Assembly: GCA_027563935.2 (NCBI GenBank)
Contig: CM050449.1
Coordinates: 84,227,178-84,291,177, forward strand
DNA from: Costus lasius
Taxonomy: Eukaryota; Streptophyta; Magnoliopsida; Zingiberales; Costaceae
Direction of reading: 5' to 3'
DNA: 64,000 bases
Positions within the stretch are counted from its first letter, which is position 1, and each line of letters opens with the position of its first letter. Shown in pieces: positions 1-11,900 of this stretch. The translations under genes were made by a program, and so were the position numbers. Below the pieces are notes generated by a model. The model was not told where the DNA came from. It saw only the letters and a list, made by a program, of their open reading frames with translations, and did not search any database.

Positions 1-17
1 CAGAGAGTTTTAACCCG

Positions 18-345
18 TTACGGTACCGCCGTAAATTCCTTTACGGTACCGTATTTTGTGACAAAATCTTCCCGAGAGTTTTTTGTTTTACGGCCGTACC
101 GTAAACTTGTTTACGGTGCCGTAAGTTTTGAATTTTTAAATTTTCAATTTTTTGAATTTTCAATTTTTTTTTGAATTTTGAATTTATTAAAAAAAAATAT
201 AAAAATATTTTTTCTGATCAATATTACGACACCACCGTAAACTGCTTTATGATGTCGTAACCGTTGCAGCTTTTCGACCTGAGAGTTTTTACCATTACGG
301 CATTGCCGTAAACTCCTTTACGGCCGTAAATATATCTGAAAAACG
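18..345. repeat. Array of imperfect ACGG...CCGT palindromes in the Athila internal region
   Basis: Units begin with TTACGG (or TTACGA) at about 18, 88, 224 and 295. The spacings are 70, 136 (an AT-rich stretch at 121-215 lies between) and 71. Each unit contains two half-palindromes of the type TTACGGTACCGTAA or TTACGGCCGTAA separated by about 8 bases. The same kind of array lies in the LTR of this element. The function is unknown. Confidence 0.8.
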
Positions 346-866
346 CGATAAAGGTGCCGTAACCTAATTTCTTCTGCTACCGTTTTGAGGTTTTCTCGCT
401 CGCTCGTACACCGATCTTGAAGCTCTGACATTCCCCAACCTTCGGAAGACTCAGGCGACCCTTTTCGTCCGGTTATCGCCGCCAATCTGGTACTCTCTCG
501 TCCGATTTCACTGTTCTAGCGAGTTTTGACCTAGTTTCCGCCCCCTTTGCTCGTGTGCTTCCATTTCTCAACCAATTTTGGGACTTTTTGTTTCTATCTG
601 CTCGTGATAAGATAGGCTTTCGATTCTCTCTTGTTTCAAGAAATTCGAACCAATTTCTAGGGAGATCTGCGCTGAAACGTGATGAACGAGTTTAGGTTTT
701 ACTGTTCACCGTCGCCCTTTTCGATTTTTCATTGATCTCTGGGTCCAAGCATGATTTCAAGTTGACATCTTACTTGATTAATGTTGTTGATGACGATTGG
801 AAGTGTCATCCCTATTTATTTTGCTATATTTATGTTGAATCTTAGTTGCAGCTTGTGATTGAAACA

Positions 867-2291
867 ATGCCACCAAGAACCAAGGGGATTGTCACCAAAA
901 GAAAAGGAAAGGCACCAGCTAAGCCCTCCTTTCCACCCAACCCGCATGGAATTTTGTTCAGGAATGAAATTCAAGCTGCAAGATATAATCAACTAGTTGA
1001 GAGAAGAGTAATTGCCACCAAGTATGCTGATAAGAGAACCATGGAGACATTGGGTTTTCATGAAGATGTCATGTGGATGTTTGAGCAAATCAAAGCCCAG
1101 AGATTCTTCCAAATGACACCACAAACATATCTACCATTGGTGCTTGAATTTCTGAGTAGTTTCAAGGTGCAGCTGCATGAGTATAGTGAAAGACATGCAG
1201 ATGGTTATATCACCTTCCGCATAGCTAATGTAGAAAGGTAGCTGTCCATGCAAGACTTGAGAACCATCTTCCAATTTGGTACAGGAGGCCGCACATTAGT
1301 TTCAGTGGGGTATGCTGAGGATGTGTTTTGGAACCAAATAACTGAAGAGACCCACTTTTCAGCACTTACTGCTAGAGCTTCAAAGATTTCCAATCCTTGC
1401 ATCAAGTATGTTCACAGAGTTTTGGCCCACACTGTCTTTGGTAGAGGTGACAGTGATGGGATGGTAAGGCAAGCTGAGTTGTTCTTTTTATGGAGTATGC
1501 TATTTGGATATCCCTTATATGTTGTCTTTTTCTTCATGAAACACTTGGAAAAAGTTTTTAGGGCAAAGAAAGGAGCTATTGTGATAGGTGGTTTCATTAC
1601 ACCTATAGCCCTGTACTTGAGAGTTGAGCCCTATGGGACAGAGATTGCAAGAGGGAGTCCAAGACTTGACTTAGAGTCTTGTGTTGCAATGAAAATGGTG
1701 ATAAGAGAAGGAGACGGCTTTTCACTGATTCTTGGACCTAAAGGACATACGTTACCACTTCCATGCACCAAGAAGACCACAGTTAGAAACCAAGAGAACT
1801 GGAGGTTGGTTCCAGAAGATGCCGGCATTGCTATGCCACCCCCTCTCAGTACCATACCACCACCACCCTGGGGTAGTAATGATGATCCTTTTGGGATGGG
1901 CATGGAGCAGCCATCTAGAGCTGCAGATTCTTCCACACACCCAGACTCAGGCAGCAGATTCTCTAGTGCCTTCGATCCCGGATTTAGATACCTCTCCACT
2001 CAGCTGTACCAACAGGAGCAGAGGATGGAGAGAGTGATGAACACAATGAGTGACATGAGAGGTTCCATAGGCCAGATGACTGATTCTATGCATCACTTGA
2101 ATAAAGACATTGAAAATCTGAGTACCTACATGGAGGAGATGGGAAATTTCTTGTATGAACGCTTCTATTTTCAGGATCCTTGGAGGAGTGGAGAGTATGG
2201 AGGGCATCAGAGAGCACCACCTACTGATCGTATAGACGCCGCAGCACAAAGCACCGAAGAGATAGGATCTGATGGCGGTGAAGATTGGTAG
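867..2291 (+). pseudogene. Athila ORF1-like post-pol protein, one in-frame stop
   Basis: This is a reading frame of about 475 codons from ATG 867, broken only by TAG at 1239-1241; both parts are in the same frame. A short in-frame extension upstream (846) has no ATG. The N-terminus is basic (Lys/Arg-rich with prolines). The middle, encoded at about 1330-1640, has the pattern of the plant retrotransposon ORF1 / putative plant transposon protein family, including a His-rich VHRVLAHTVFGRGDS segment and a hydrophobic stretch. About 1990-2170 is rich in Gln, Met and Glu and looks like a coiled coil. In Athila elements this ORF occupies the position of env after pol; its biochemical role is not established. 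The lineage assignment is from remembered family resemblance, not a search. Confidence 0.75.
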
Positions 2292-3506
2292 AGTCTTGTG
2301 AGTATCACTTTTCCCTTTTATCTTTTGTCTTTCACTTTAAGTATCTTATTGATATTTCATGTGTTGAAGGGAAGGATGCTTCTTCTACACCTTTGTGTCC
2401 ACCAGCACTACTACTCTATTTTTCATGTTTATCTTTTCGATCTTCGATGGGGTTGTATAATGATTATGATGATATTCTTTTCAATATGGTTGTATTCACT
2501 TGATAATATTTTGATGACATTACATGATGATGATGAGCAAATTTTGATATGAATGGCCTTGATCTACCTTTGGGATTATTGTATATGGCTTGATTGATGT
2601 TTGATGTAGATGAGTGAATCCAAAATTGAGACTAGAATAAGGCCTATCATGTCAAATTTATTTCTCTTATACATATCTACTTTTGAAATTCTTCATTGGT
2701 TGAGGAGTAAGATTTTAGGGAGATATGTTGTTTGAAAATTTGATTTAAAAGTGAAACTACTTCTTGAATAAAATCGGCATATGAGTATGAATACTTGAAT
2801 TGATATTGATTGACTAGTCTAATTGAGGTTTTGTTTATTTTACTATTTGTTGGGAAAAAGAATCCAAAATCCACAAAAATAGTGAGAGACTCCCCTACTT
2901 GGCACTGTGTAAAATTGATAGTGGTACCGAACGACATGGGTTGAAGTCTAAAAAGAAATGAGAGGAATCTATTCACATTAACTCCGCTGTCTTTGGTAAA
3001 GATTCCAAATACTAAAAAGACATGAGTTCTATTACACTGACTATGTGGTCAGTGTACTCCGATTTCGTCACCAGAAAAAAGGTGGTAATCGAATTAGAGA
3101 ATGTGATTGATGCAAAAAGAAACAAAAAGTATGTATCTATGTGGGTATATATCATCCAAAAACAAAAAGAAAAAGAAAAATATGAGTGGAAAAAGATTTT
3201 GGATATCCTATTCCTGTAAGCAAAAGTGTGATAAACCTAAACTGAAAATTGGATAAAGTCTTGAGATTGAAATTCTTTCTTTTATGCAAGTTGCACAGTT
3301 TTATTTGACTAAGTTGTGGATCTTGAGAATTAGATTTAGAAGATGATATATCTGTCTTAAAATTTTATAATGCAATTAATGAAGACTTTTCATTGGTGAT
3401 TGTATGTTAGAAATTTATTTTCCATGAGAAAGTCTATGCCTATGATCAATTTTTGAATTTTCTTGGTTTTTGCTTGAGGACAAGCAAAGTTTGAGCCTTA
3501 TGTGTT
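2292..3506 (+). other. Athila 3' untranslated region
   Basis: AT-rich and without a convincing gene. The minus-strand Athila at 52823-54050 has matching sequence, including an AAAAAGTATGTATCTATGTG segment (about 3126 here). A perfect inverted repeat, TTGCTTG-AGGA-CAAGCAA, lies at 3470-3487. The last bases before the LTR, up to 3506, are not purine-rich, which is unusual for a polypurine tract. Confidence 0.6.
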
Positions 3507-5390
3507 TGATGACACCAAAATTCATCGTGATTTCTATGCCATTTTATCGATATTTATGTGTCATATTCATAGACTTTGCTTGTTTTTATGCCATATTTTA
3601 TCAATATCTGCGGAATCTACACTCTTTTCTGTTTTTGATGATTTTCATGCAAAAAGGCATATTTTTCAGTCGATTTCGAGCAATCCAAGTGCATAATCGA
3701 ACTCACAACATCAAAAGAAGATCACATGTCAAATTTTAGAAGATTTGGAGATTTAGAGGAAATTACGGCACCCCCAACAAATGCTTTACGGTACCGTAAT
3801 TTGGAGCTTTAATCGGGCAGATAATCGATGAACGTTATGGCATAGCCGTAAATATCTTTACGGTGCCGCAATTAATAGGCGTTTTGGACAGAGACTTTGA
3901 GACGCTTACGGCACAACAGTAATCCTCTTTACGGCACCGTAATTCTAGTCGATTTTCCACTCGAGAGATTGTTCACATTACGGCACTAACATAAAGAACA
4001 ATACGGTACCATAATCACAGAAGAATTTCACGTGACAGCTCGCTGTCAAGATTATGGCCCTGCCGTAAGGATCATTACGGCCGTAATTTCATCGCTGCTC
4101 GCGACTTTCCCGGTCAACTCAGAAGTCCGATTTTTACGTAGATGATTTCAAACAATCCAGGCTTTTAAAAGGGAAGCTATAAGAAGGAGAAAAGGGGGAT
4201 CGACGAGAGGAAGCCAAGCACCCCAAAAGCCCCAATTTTGATCCACCGGCCAGAGAGAAATCAGAGTTCACACCGCCGCCTAGGGTTCCGCCGCCACGAC
4301 CAATTCCGGGCATCTCCGGCAGTGAAATTTGAGTGGAAGCTACGCATAGAGGAGAAGAGGATACCCCTGAAGTTTCAACGTGATCAGAGATCAGACGGAG
4401 GAGAAATCACTAGAAAACCGAGCGCTGCCGCTGTTCGCCCAAATTACGGCCGTAAACATCTTTACGGCCGTACCGTAATTTTTACTCCTCCACTGTTTCA
4501 ATTTTCTTCATCATGAATCATTGTAATCTTCCCTCTGTGATAGCTTAAACCTCTTTTGGGACGTGGGGGAGTAATTCACTTGAGTTTTAATGACTAGATA
4601 ACTATCTTTCTATTATTTTATCTTGTTTAATCTTAGCATGATGATTTTACTCATGTGATGTTTTGTCCTTAGACTCTCCTCAGATCTATATTACTATTTG
4701 TGTTTTAGAATTTTCGCTATTGACTGAAAAGTAATTGCTTGAGAATTTGGAACCCTAGAATTGCATGATAGGAACCTCTTTTAGGTTAGTTCTTGTTTGT
4801 TTGATTCTAGTAAGCTAACTGCCATGATAATAATATAAATCTAGGATTGAGTCTAAGCTTTCAAACATGGAGATCTTGTGCGAAAGCAAAGATCGGAACG
4901 TTAGAGAACCTTGAGTAAAACTAGTGTCGAGATTCAGATGCACGAAAGTGATCCTTGAGATTCCACTAGAGATTATCGACTTAGAACTCGGATGGACGAA
5001 AGTGATCCTTGAGTTCTCAGTTGATGATTTACTTATCATTAGCATTGGGACAACTCTTGCGTGAGAGCGAAGATTTATCCCTGCATGGTTGTCTGCACGA
5101 AAGTGAGATAATCCTTTTATTCAAGTAGATTGCATCTTTGTCATGTTGAAATTAAACTGATGAAATCTCTATTCATGTCTAGTCATAAAAATTAAAGTGA
5201 ATGAAACCCTAGTCCCAGCTTCTCTCTCTGATAATTCCGTTTTAGCGTTTTGGTCTTCGTTTGCTAGTTTACACTCTTTCGATTGCCTAGATAGTGAAAA
5301 ATCAATTATTCGGTACTCAGCAGCATAGGTCCCTGTGGATTCGATATTTTCTTTATTACTTCGAGTATCCGTACACTTGCGGACACAACA
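3507..5390 (+). mobile_element. Athila 3' LTR (1884 bp)
   Basis: It begins TGATGACACC and ends ACAACA, and is followed by ATAAT, which matches the ATAAT that precedes the 5' LTR at 59316. It aligns along its full length with 59316-61201, with scattered differences that are mostly transitions. A TATA-like TTTTAAAAGG lies at about 4163, downstream of the palindrome array, so the array is in the promoter-proximal U3. A further palindrome unit lies at 4441-4482. Repeats of a CGAAAGTGATCCTTGAG type occur around 4940-5010. Confidence 0.9.
3762..4110. repeat. Roughly 72-bp periodic palindrome array in Athila U3
   Basis: TTACGG/TTATGG unit starts fall at about 3763, 3835, 3906, 3978 and 4054 (spacings 72, 71, 72 and 76). 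Each unit holds a half-site such as TTACGGCAC, a spacer, then a fuller palindrome such as TTTACGGTACCGTAAT. The array ends about 50 bp upstream of the TATA-like sequence. Confidence 0.85.
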
Positions 5391-5656
5391 ATAATGTTTT
5401 TCATGTATCAATGTTGAGGAAGTATATTTCTGATTCTAGTCATGTGTTAAGAGAATTATCAGTACCAATCCAGTCAGATGCAACTTTCACTGAGCATCTA
5501 GTTCGGATCTTAGACAGAAAAGAGCATCGCTTGAGAAACAAAGTAGTCAAGTTAGTTAAAATTGGATGGCAACATCACCCAGATTGTGAGGCTACATGGG
5601 AAAGAGAAGAAAATGTTATAGTTCAGTACCCTCACCTATTTGATCATGGTAAATAA
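5391..5656 (+). pseudogene. Tekay-like Ty3/gypsy pol, C-terminal end
   Basis: Immediately after the Athila 3' LTR the frame reads VFHVSMLRKYI, the conserved post-integrase motif of chromovirus pol. A chromodomain-like end follows (VKLVKIGWQHHPDCEATWE) and a TAA stop at 5654-5656. The N-terminal continuation matches the Tekay-like pol that ends at 59315 against an Athila 5' LTR, with the shared bases ATAAT at both breaks. What remains here is about 88 codons, and the usual Tekay 3' end (GGAGACGAAATT at about 5660) follows. Confidence 0.85.
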
Positions 5657-5867
5657 ATTTGGAGACGAAATTCTTTTTAATGAAAAGTATATTGTTATAT
5701 TTAAAAAAATAAATAAATAATTAATCAATAAATAATTAATAATAAATAAAAATACGTTTAAAAATTAAAAAAACCCTATTTTCTACTGTTCGCTCACTTG
5801 GTGCATCGTCATCACATTAACCATGCCTAAGTGATAGTGCTTCTAATAGTCATTATTGTTCAAGTAT
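5657..5867. other. Tekay 3' remnant and unassigned AT-rich DNA
   Basis: The region holds an AT-rich stretch (5700-5760) and then unassigned sequence. No recognisable LTR, gene or terminal repeat is visible. The Tekay element appears truncated here. Confidence 0.4.
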
Positions 5868-5943
5868 TCCATGAAACAAAATAATAATAATTTAACCTAT
5901 AAAATTAATGAATTGAAATTCAAGTTTCAATATAATATTAATT

Positions 5944-6015
5944 GGGTTCATAGCTCAGTGGTAGAGCAATTGACTGCAGATCAATAGGTCACCGGTTCAA
6001 ACCCGGTTGGGCCCT
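5944..6015 (+). tRNA. tRNA-Cys (GCA)
   Basis: A full cloverleaf can be drawn: acceptor stem GGGTTCA/TGGGCCC (two G-T pairs), D arm GCTC/GAGC, anticodon stem ATTGA/TCAAT with loop CTGCAGA, and T arm ACCGG/CCGGT with loop TTCAAAC. The anticodon GCA is at 5976-5978. There is no intron and no CCA, as expected for a nuclear gene. A second copy lies inverted at 40401-40472. Confidence 0.92.
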
Positions 6016-6876
6016 TACATTGGCTGTAAAATATAAGTGGCATTGTCTTATTAATAAGTTTATAAAATATTGATTATGGGTTATCTTCTAATGTCACTTG
6101 ATATAAGATATTACAATCCATGCCATGACAAAGGAAGTTTGCATAATTACCCAACTATATTTGTAGTGGAGAGTAATTAATTAAATTGACAATAAAATTG
6201 CCATGATAATAATAATTAAACTAATTCCATCAATTAACTAATTTTTTGAATAGATAACTATTGATTTTTTTTTTTGATATGTTCTAATCGTAGATATTCA
6301 AATGGAGTGCTAATGTACTGAGTAGCTTGCTACAATTATGAAATACTACTTATCAATACCATGTATCTCCAGACCAATTTTGCCGTGAGTATTATAGAAC
6401 TATTATATTTGTGTAAGTTACTACTAAGGAAGAAGTTAGAGTAGTGAGCATATATATTTTTTATTTTGAAAATTTAGACTAATGCTAGTAAGTAAAAAAA
6501 AAACTTCTATCATCTATTTAATTTAATTTAATTATTTCTATTCTTTTGTCTTATTTGACTCACTACAACTATAAAACTATTTTGTGTATTGAGCATATAT
6601 TTTTTTAAAAAAATTTAGGGAGCATATATTTTTCTTTTGGAAATTTAGGGATGAGTATTAATCGTACAATTTAAATGGATGAGGTATTTTAATTTAAATG
6701 AATTGTCTCTATTATTTTGTCTTATTTGACTCAGTACAACTGTAAAATTACTTTGTGTATTGTTTTTAGTGGTAAAATGAACATTATGTAGTTTATTAAA
6801 ATGTGTCGGGTGAGTGGCAGGTATTCCAAAACCATGATGAAATAGTATATATATAAAGCATGTGATTGTGTTCCTT
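6016..6876. other. Non-coding AT-rich flank within the inverted duplication
   Basis: No gene is visible. The sequence is related to 39750-40400 in reverse orientation and contains poly-T and ATATAT runs. Two copies of a CTTATTTGACTCA(C/G)TACAACT segment at about 6550 and 6719 form a short local duplication. Confidence 0.5.
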
Positions 6877-6888
6877 ATTGACACTAGG

Positions 6889-8660
6889 TGTGAGACCCTG
6901 GGTATGCTGGGGTTATACCCCAGACCATTCCATGGATCCAGCGGGGTTCTGGGGAGGAATGGAGGAGTCTAGAGGGGTGCTAGGCTGGTGTTGCAGGGAG
7001 CCTACTAGTGGAGTTAGGTTTCTAACACTTGTGTTAAGTATGTTTTTGTAGGTACATCGACATACTTATCCTTGGGCATGGCCTGGGGGTGCTTTGGAGT
7101 GATGAGGGATCATTCCCGTATTTCGGAGCATGGTTAACTTAACCATGGTTACCTTAACCATGGTCAGCTTAACCATGGTCACTGGAGATAACCCTGGGTT
7201 CGATCGGGGTTCAATTTTGAGACCTAGGGGCTGATCTAAGTCATCTAGGGTTTGAAGGAATATTCTTGGCATCTTGTTTAAGTGAGCACATGTTTAGCAT
7301 GTGTCAACTTAAAGCCAAGATCCAATAAGGTTTGAATTGAGGATCCATTAAGAGGATTAATGGGTTCCCTCTTCATAACCCTCTTGGATCCAATATGGGG
7401 GCGAGTTCTTCACTTGGGCGAACATCATGAACCAAGTTTGGTTCGGTTCAAGGCTTGGATGAATTCAAAATTCAAATCAGCGCCAAAGAAGGAAGGTTCC
7501 TATTCTTCCTCAAATCACTTGGCTACACTTGAAGGTTGGAGTTTGAATTCGAATTGGAGGCTTGAACTTGGCATTGGCGGACTGCACTATAAGAGGAACC
7601 CCTTGGCGACATTGAGGGGGCTGATCACTCTTGCTACGACGAAGTGCTGCCAAAATTCAGAGTGAAAGAGAGAGTTGTTCTTCCTAGAGGCGAGGAAGAA
7701 CACTTGAAGAAGGAAGGCTTTGCTTTGGCGCATCCTTGGAGGGCAAGGACTACATCCGGCGAACACCTAGTCTTCTTCTTCACCACCGGCCAACACTTTG
7801 GAGTGGAAGCACCTTGCTGTCCACTAAGTGTTCTTGGCGTTCTTGGGCTTGGAGGCAAGCACAAGAAGGAGGACTTCATCAACAACTACCTAGGGAGGCG
7901 ACCCTAGGGTTTGGACTCTTCATCACTTGGTGGAGAGTGCTTTTGGTGGGCGGCTTCTTGAGGGAGGGGGCTGTTCTCATCCATATCATTGTGTATAAGC
8001 GTTTGGAGGGTATAACCCTAAACCCTAAAACCTTGTACTGCCGTTGTTGATATTATATATTTGTGTACCTCTTCCCGGGATTAGGGAAGAGGGTCCTTTT
8101 GTATATCAAGCATTAGACTTGGTAGAGGATCGGTTTTCTGGACTTTATCGGATTTAGCTTAGGTGGGGCGCAAGTATTGTACTTGTCCTCATCCTTCGCT
8201 CGTTGTGTAGTGATATTATTGCTTAGGGTTAAGCAGGCCGGTAGCTATTGATTGTTAGGTTTTGAGCAGAGGTCTATTGCTCTTTGATCTACGATAGATC
8301 ACCTTGTTGTGTGCAATATCTGCCTGTGAAAGCTTGTGAGTTTCAGGGCGCACAAGGTGTGCAAAGCGGTTAGTGGCAGAGGAAGAGCCTAACCCGCCAC
8401 CTTGCTTATATTGCATAGCTACATTCGGTCATCATCACTCAGTCAGCTCAGAGGATCAGTTGATTGGGTAGAGTTAGGGTTTGAGTGATCTGTATTGCTG
8501 GGGGACGATCTATTATATTGAGAGCGCGCATTGTATTTCATATTATACGTTTCCGCATAGACGCATTGTATAGGTGTGTTAGCTGACAGGTTTACACAGT
8601 GGTTGTGTAGATCTGTGCTATCACGTCCTAGTTTTAGGCGCGAAAAATTGGGGCGTGACA
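6889..8660 (+). mobile_element. 5' LTR of the young gypsy element
   Basis: 1772 bp. Around 7126-7182 it contains three close repeats of a TTAACCATGGT unit, a palindromic CCATGG core repeated every 16-17 bp. It also has a hairpin-forming ACATGTTTAGCATGTGT at about 7287. Small ORFs inside the LTR are mirrored exactly in the 3' LTR and are not taken as genes. Confidence 0.95.
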
Positions 8661-8662
8661 AC

Positions 8663-8676
8663 TGGTATCAGAGGCC
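8663..8676 (+). promoter_or_regulatory. Primer-binding site, initiator tRNA-Met type
   Basis: TGGTATCAGAGGCC begins two bases after the LTR end. Plant initiator tRNA-Met sites read TGGTATCAGAGC, so the first 11 bases match. Confidence 0.85.
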
Positions 8677-8919
8677 ACTTCCAGCACAGATCAGCGGAGA
8701 TTACTGGTGTTTTACAGAGTTGGGACGAGTGTGTTTGGGGATATCGACGTCAGTTAGATTACTGTTTGGGGGTTGCGTACGTCGGAGCCTAGTGCCCGGG
8801 GCGTAATTCCTCAGTAATTCTGCTAGACGGTCAGTTCCGACCACTCTGAGACTTAGCCAGTATTTTCCTCAGTTTCACCTACACAGCGGTATCCAGAGAT
8901 TGCGCCATCTACGAGGAGT

Positions 8920-11900
8920 ATGGCGGCGCAGGCACAGCTCGAGGAGAGGATCTCGAGGCTAGAGGCAGCATTGACCAGATTACAGCTTACTATTGGGGTT
9001 GATAGTGATGCTGATCAGGGACCCCTTAGCGAGAGGGTTAGTGCCATGAGAGACATGATCCACGATGTACGGATTGAGTCCGAGGGTCATGTAGCCGAGT
9101 TGACACATTCCGTAGAGGAACGGATGGCTGATTTGTCACATACTGTTGAGGGCCAGATTGGGGAGATCGGCCAGAGTGTGGAGACCATTGCAGCCGATGT
9201 CAACATTATGAAGATTGCCATGACACAGTTGGGGAATCAGACTAGAGCCCCAGCGCCAGTAGCAGTGGCACCTGCTAGGCGCCATGTTCCAGAGCCTACA
9301 CCGTTCGAGGGAGCTCGGGTGGCTAAAGAAGTTGAGAACTTCTTGTTTGATATGGAACATTATTTCAGGGCGGCGGCTGTAGGAGAAGCCGATAAGATAG
9401 AAGTTTGTGCAGCCTTTCTCAAAGGCGATGCAAAACTTTGGTGGCGCACACATGTAGCCCCGAGGACAGAGGGGGACACACCAGAGATCCCAGATTGGGA
9501 TGCCCTGAAGGCAGAGATGAGAGCTCATTTCAGACCAGCGAACACTCTGCATAGTGCTCGCGTGGCATTCAGATACCTGAAGCAGACTGGGAGTATAAGG
9601 GAGTATGTGAAACAGTTTGGTACTCTACTGCTAGAGATACCTAATATGGAGGAAGAAGAGAAGTTTCACTCCTTCACCAGTGGCTTACAGGAGTGGGCAT
9701 ATAGAGAACTCCAGAGGAAGGGAGTTACTACCTACAGGGAGGCTGTAGCAGCTGCAGATGCCTTAGTAGATATGGGAGGAGGATCCAGATCTACTGCAGC
9801 TAGGACCACTTCTTCACCACCGAGGAGACCTACAGGACAGGGTCAGGTTAAGAAGTGGGTTCCTAATTGGAAAAAGAATAAGGGCGTGGCACACTATCAG
9901 CCACAGGCTCAGAAGAAGAAGCCACTGCCAGTTCAGCAGAGACCCCAGCCGCAGCAGGGGAAGGCTTCTACCAGCGTGACTAGCAGAGGGAAGCAGGGGT
10001 GCTTCATCTGTAACGGACCTCATCTTATGAGAGATTGTCCTAGGAAGCAGGGAGTTGCTTCCTTAGCGCTGGGTAGTACACAGGAGGGCCAGGATGACCT
10101 TGGTTGTGCGGGTGTATCTGTTAACCCGTTGGTGATTGCTAATGTTAGTGTCAGGTCTAGTCCCCTGATGTACATTGATCTTGTCCTGAACGATGTACAG
10201 ATTACTGCTATGGTGGACACGGGAGCCACTCATCTGTTTGTATCAGATAGAGTGAAAGATAAATTGAAGTTGAAAACAATGCCGTGTACCAACAGTGTGA
10301 AAACAGTAAATGCAGACCCGAGGAGAGCATCCGGAGTTTCTTATGATGTACCGGTGAGACTTGGATCATGGTCAGGGCGGGTACATGCCATGGTGACTGC
10401 TCTTGACGACTTTGATGTTATAGTTGGTATGGATTTACTTCGCAGAGCGAAGGCGGTCCCAATGCCACACTTAAACGGATTGCAGATAGTTGATGAACGA
10501 TCACCCTGTTTTCTCCCTTGCCACACTGCGGCAAAGGTTGAGAGTAAGAACAAGGGCAAGGAGATTGTGGCAGCATCTATTGTAGCCAGAGGACTTCGTC
10601 GTGGTGAGACCACTTATCTGGCGCATGTCAGGGTAGTGGAGGACTTTCCTCAGACTATTTCTACACCTGTGCAGCCGAGTGGACATAGGGGAGGTTCGGC
10701 CAACCTTCCTAGTTCTAGTAGGAGCCGTGATGTTGAGATGAGTGTGGGGGCGGCGAAGATGTCTTTGGAGGATCGTGTTCAGCTATTACCTGCACCTATA
10801 GGGGAGTTGTTGCAGGAGTACAGTGATGTAGTGCCGCCGGAGATGCCGAAGGTGTTGCCACCTAGGCGCGATATTGACCATGCGATCGAGTTGATCCCAG
10901 GGGCTGTTCCACCAGCCCAAGCACCTTATCGGATGCCACCTGCTGAGTTAGAGGAACTCAGGAAGCAATTAGATGAATTGTTAGAGTCTGGGTATATCCA
11001 GCCTTCGAAAGCACCGTATGGAGCACCTGTGCTATTCCAGAGGAAGAAGGATGGGTCAATGAGGATGTGTGTTGATTATAGGGCTCTTAACAAGGTGACT
11101 GTTAAGAACTCCTATCCTATACCATTGATCCAGGACTTGATTGATAGATTGGTTCATGCCAAAGTTTTCAGTAAACTTGACCTTCGTTCCGGGTATTGGC
11201 AGGTGAGGATAGCAGAAGGGGATGAGCCCAAGACCACATGTGTAACACGTTATGGGTCTTATGAGTTTCTGGTGATGCCATTTGGGCTAACCAACGCTCC
11301 AGCGACTTTTTGTAACTTAATGAATAACATCCTACACCCATTTCTTGATAAGTTTGTGGTGGTGTATTTGGATGACATTGTGATATATTCTGAGAGTCTG
11401 GAGGAACACACTGAACACTTGAGGCAGGTGTTGGCAGTACTGAGGGAAAGTCAATTATATCTGAAGTTGGAGAAATGTGACTTTGCCCAGAAGGAGGTTG
11501 AATTTCTTGGACACATCGTTGGGGGTGGACAAGTGAGAATGGATGAGAAGAAGGTGGCGGCAATAGTGGATTGGCCGGCCCCTATCTCAGTTAGCACCCT
11601 TAGATCTTTTCTGGGGTTAGCTAATTTTTATAGGCGGTTCATAAAGGACTACTCTAAGGTTGTAGCTCCTTTGACCGACCTTTTGAGGAAAGATGTTTCC
11701 TGGTGTTGGGAGGAGAGACACCAGAGGGCATTTTCAGATCTGAAGGAGAGGGTGACTTCAGAGCCGATTTTGAGACTTCCAGATTTTGCTTTACCCTTTG
11801 AGGTACATACAGATGCATCGGATAGGGCTTTAGGAGGAGTCCTAGTACAGGAGGGTAGACCGATTGCATATGAGAGTAGGAAGCTCAAAAGTGCTGAATT

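Larger units (their letters stand above)
1..5390 (+). mobile_element. Athila-type Ty3/gypsy element, 3' part (internal region plus 3' LTR)
   Basis: The window opens inside the element, downstream of pol. In order it holds a palindrome array (18-345), an ORF1-like pseudogene (867-2291), about 1.2 kb of non-coding sequence and the 3' LTR (3507-5390). The lineage call rests on the post-pol ORF1-type protein, on the TTGCTTGAGGACAAGCAA hairpin before the LTR, and on close similarity of this LTR to the one at 59316-61201, which is followed by a tRNA-Asp-type primer site and an Athila-type gag. The element sits inside a Tekay-like pol: ATAAT at 5391-5395 is its target-site duplication. Confidence 0.85.

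Noticed and set aside
3762..4110. Possible CRISPR array or bacterial operator cluster
   Set aside because: Eukaryotic LTR context. The intervening sequence is itself part of the repeating 72-bp unit, not unique spacers.
6645..8806. Many short ORFs in the LTR region, repeated at 13865-15587
   Set aside because: They lie in non-coding LTRs, are duplicated simply because the LTRs are, and show no protein-family features.
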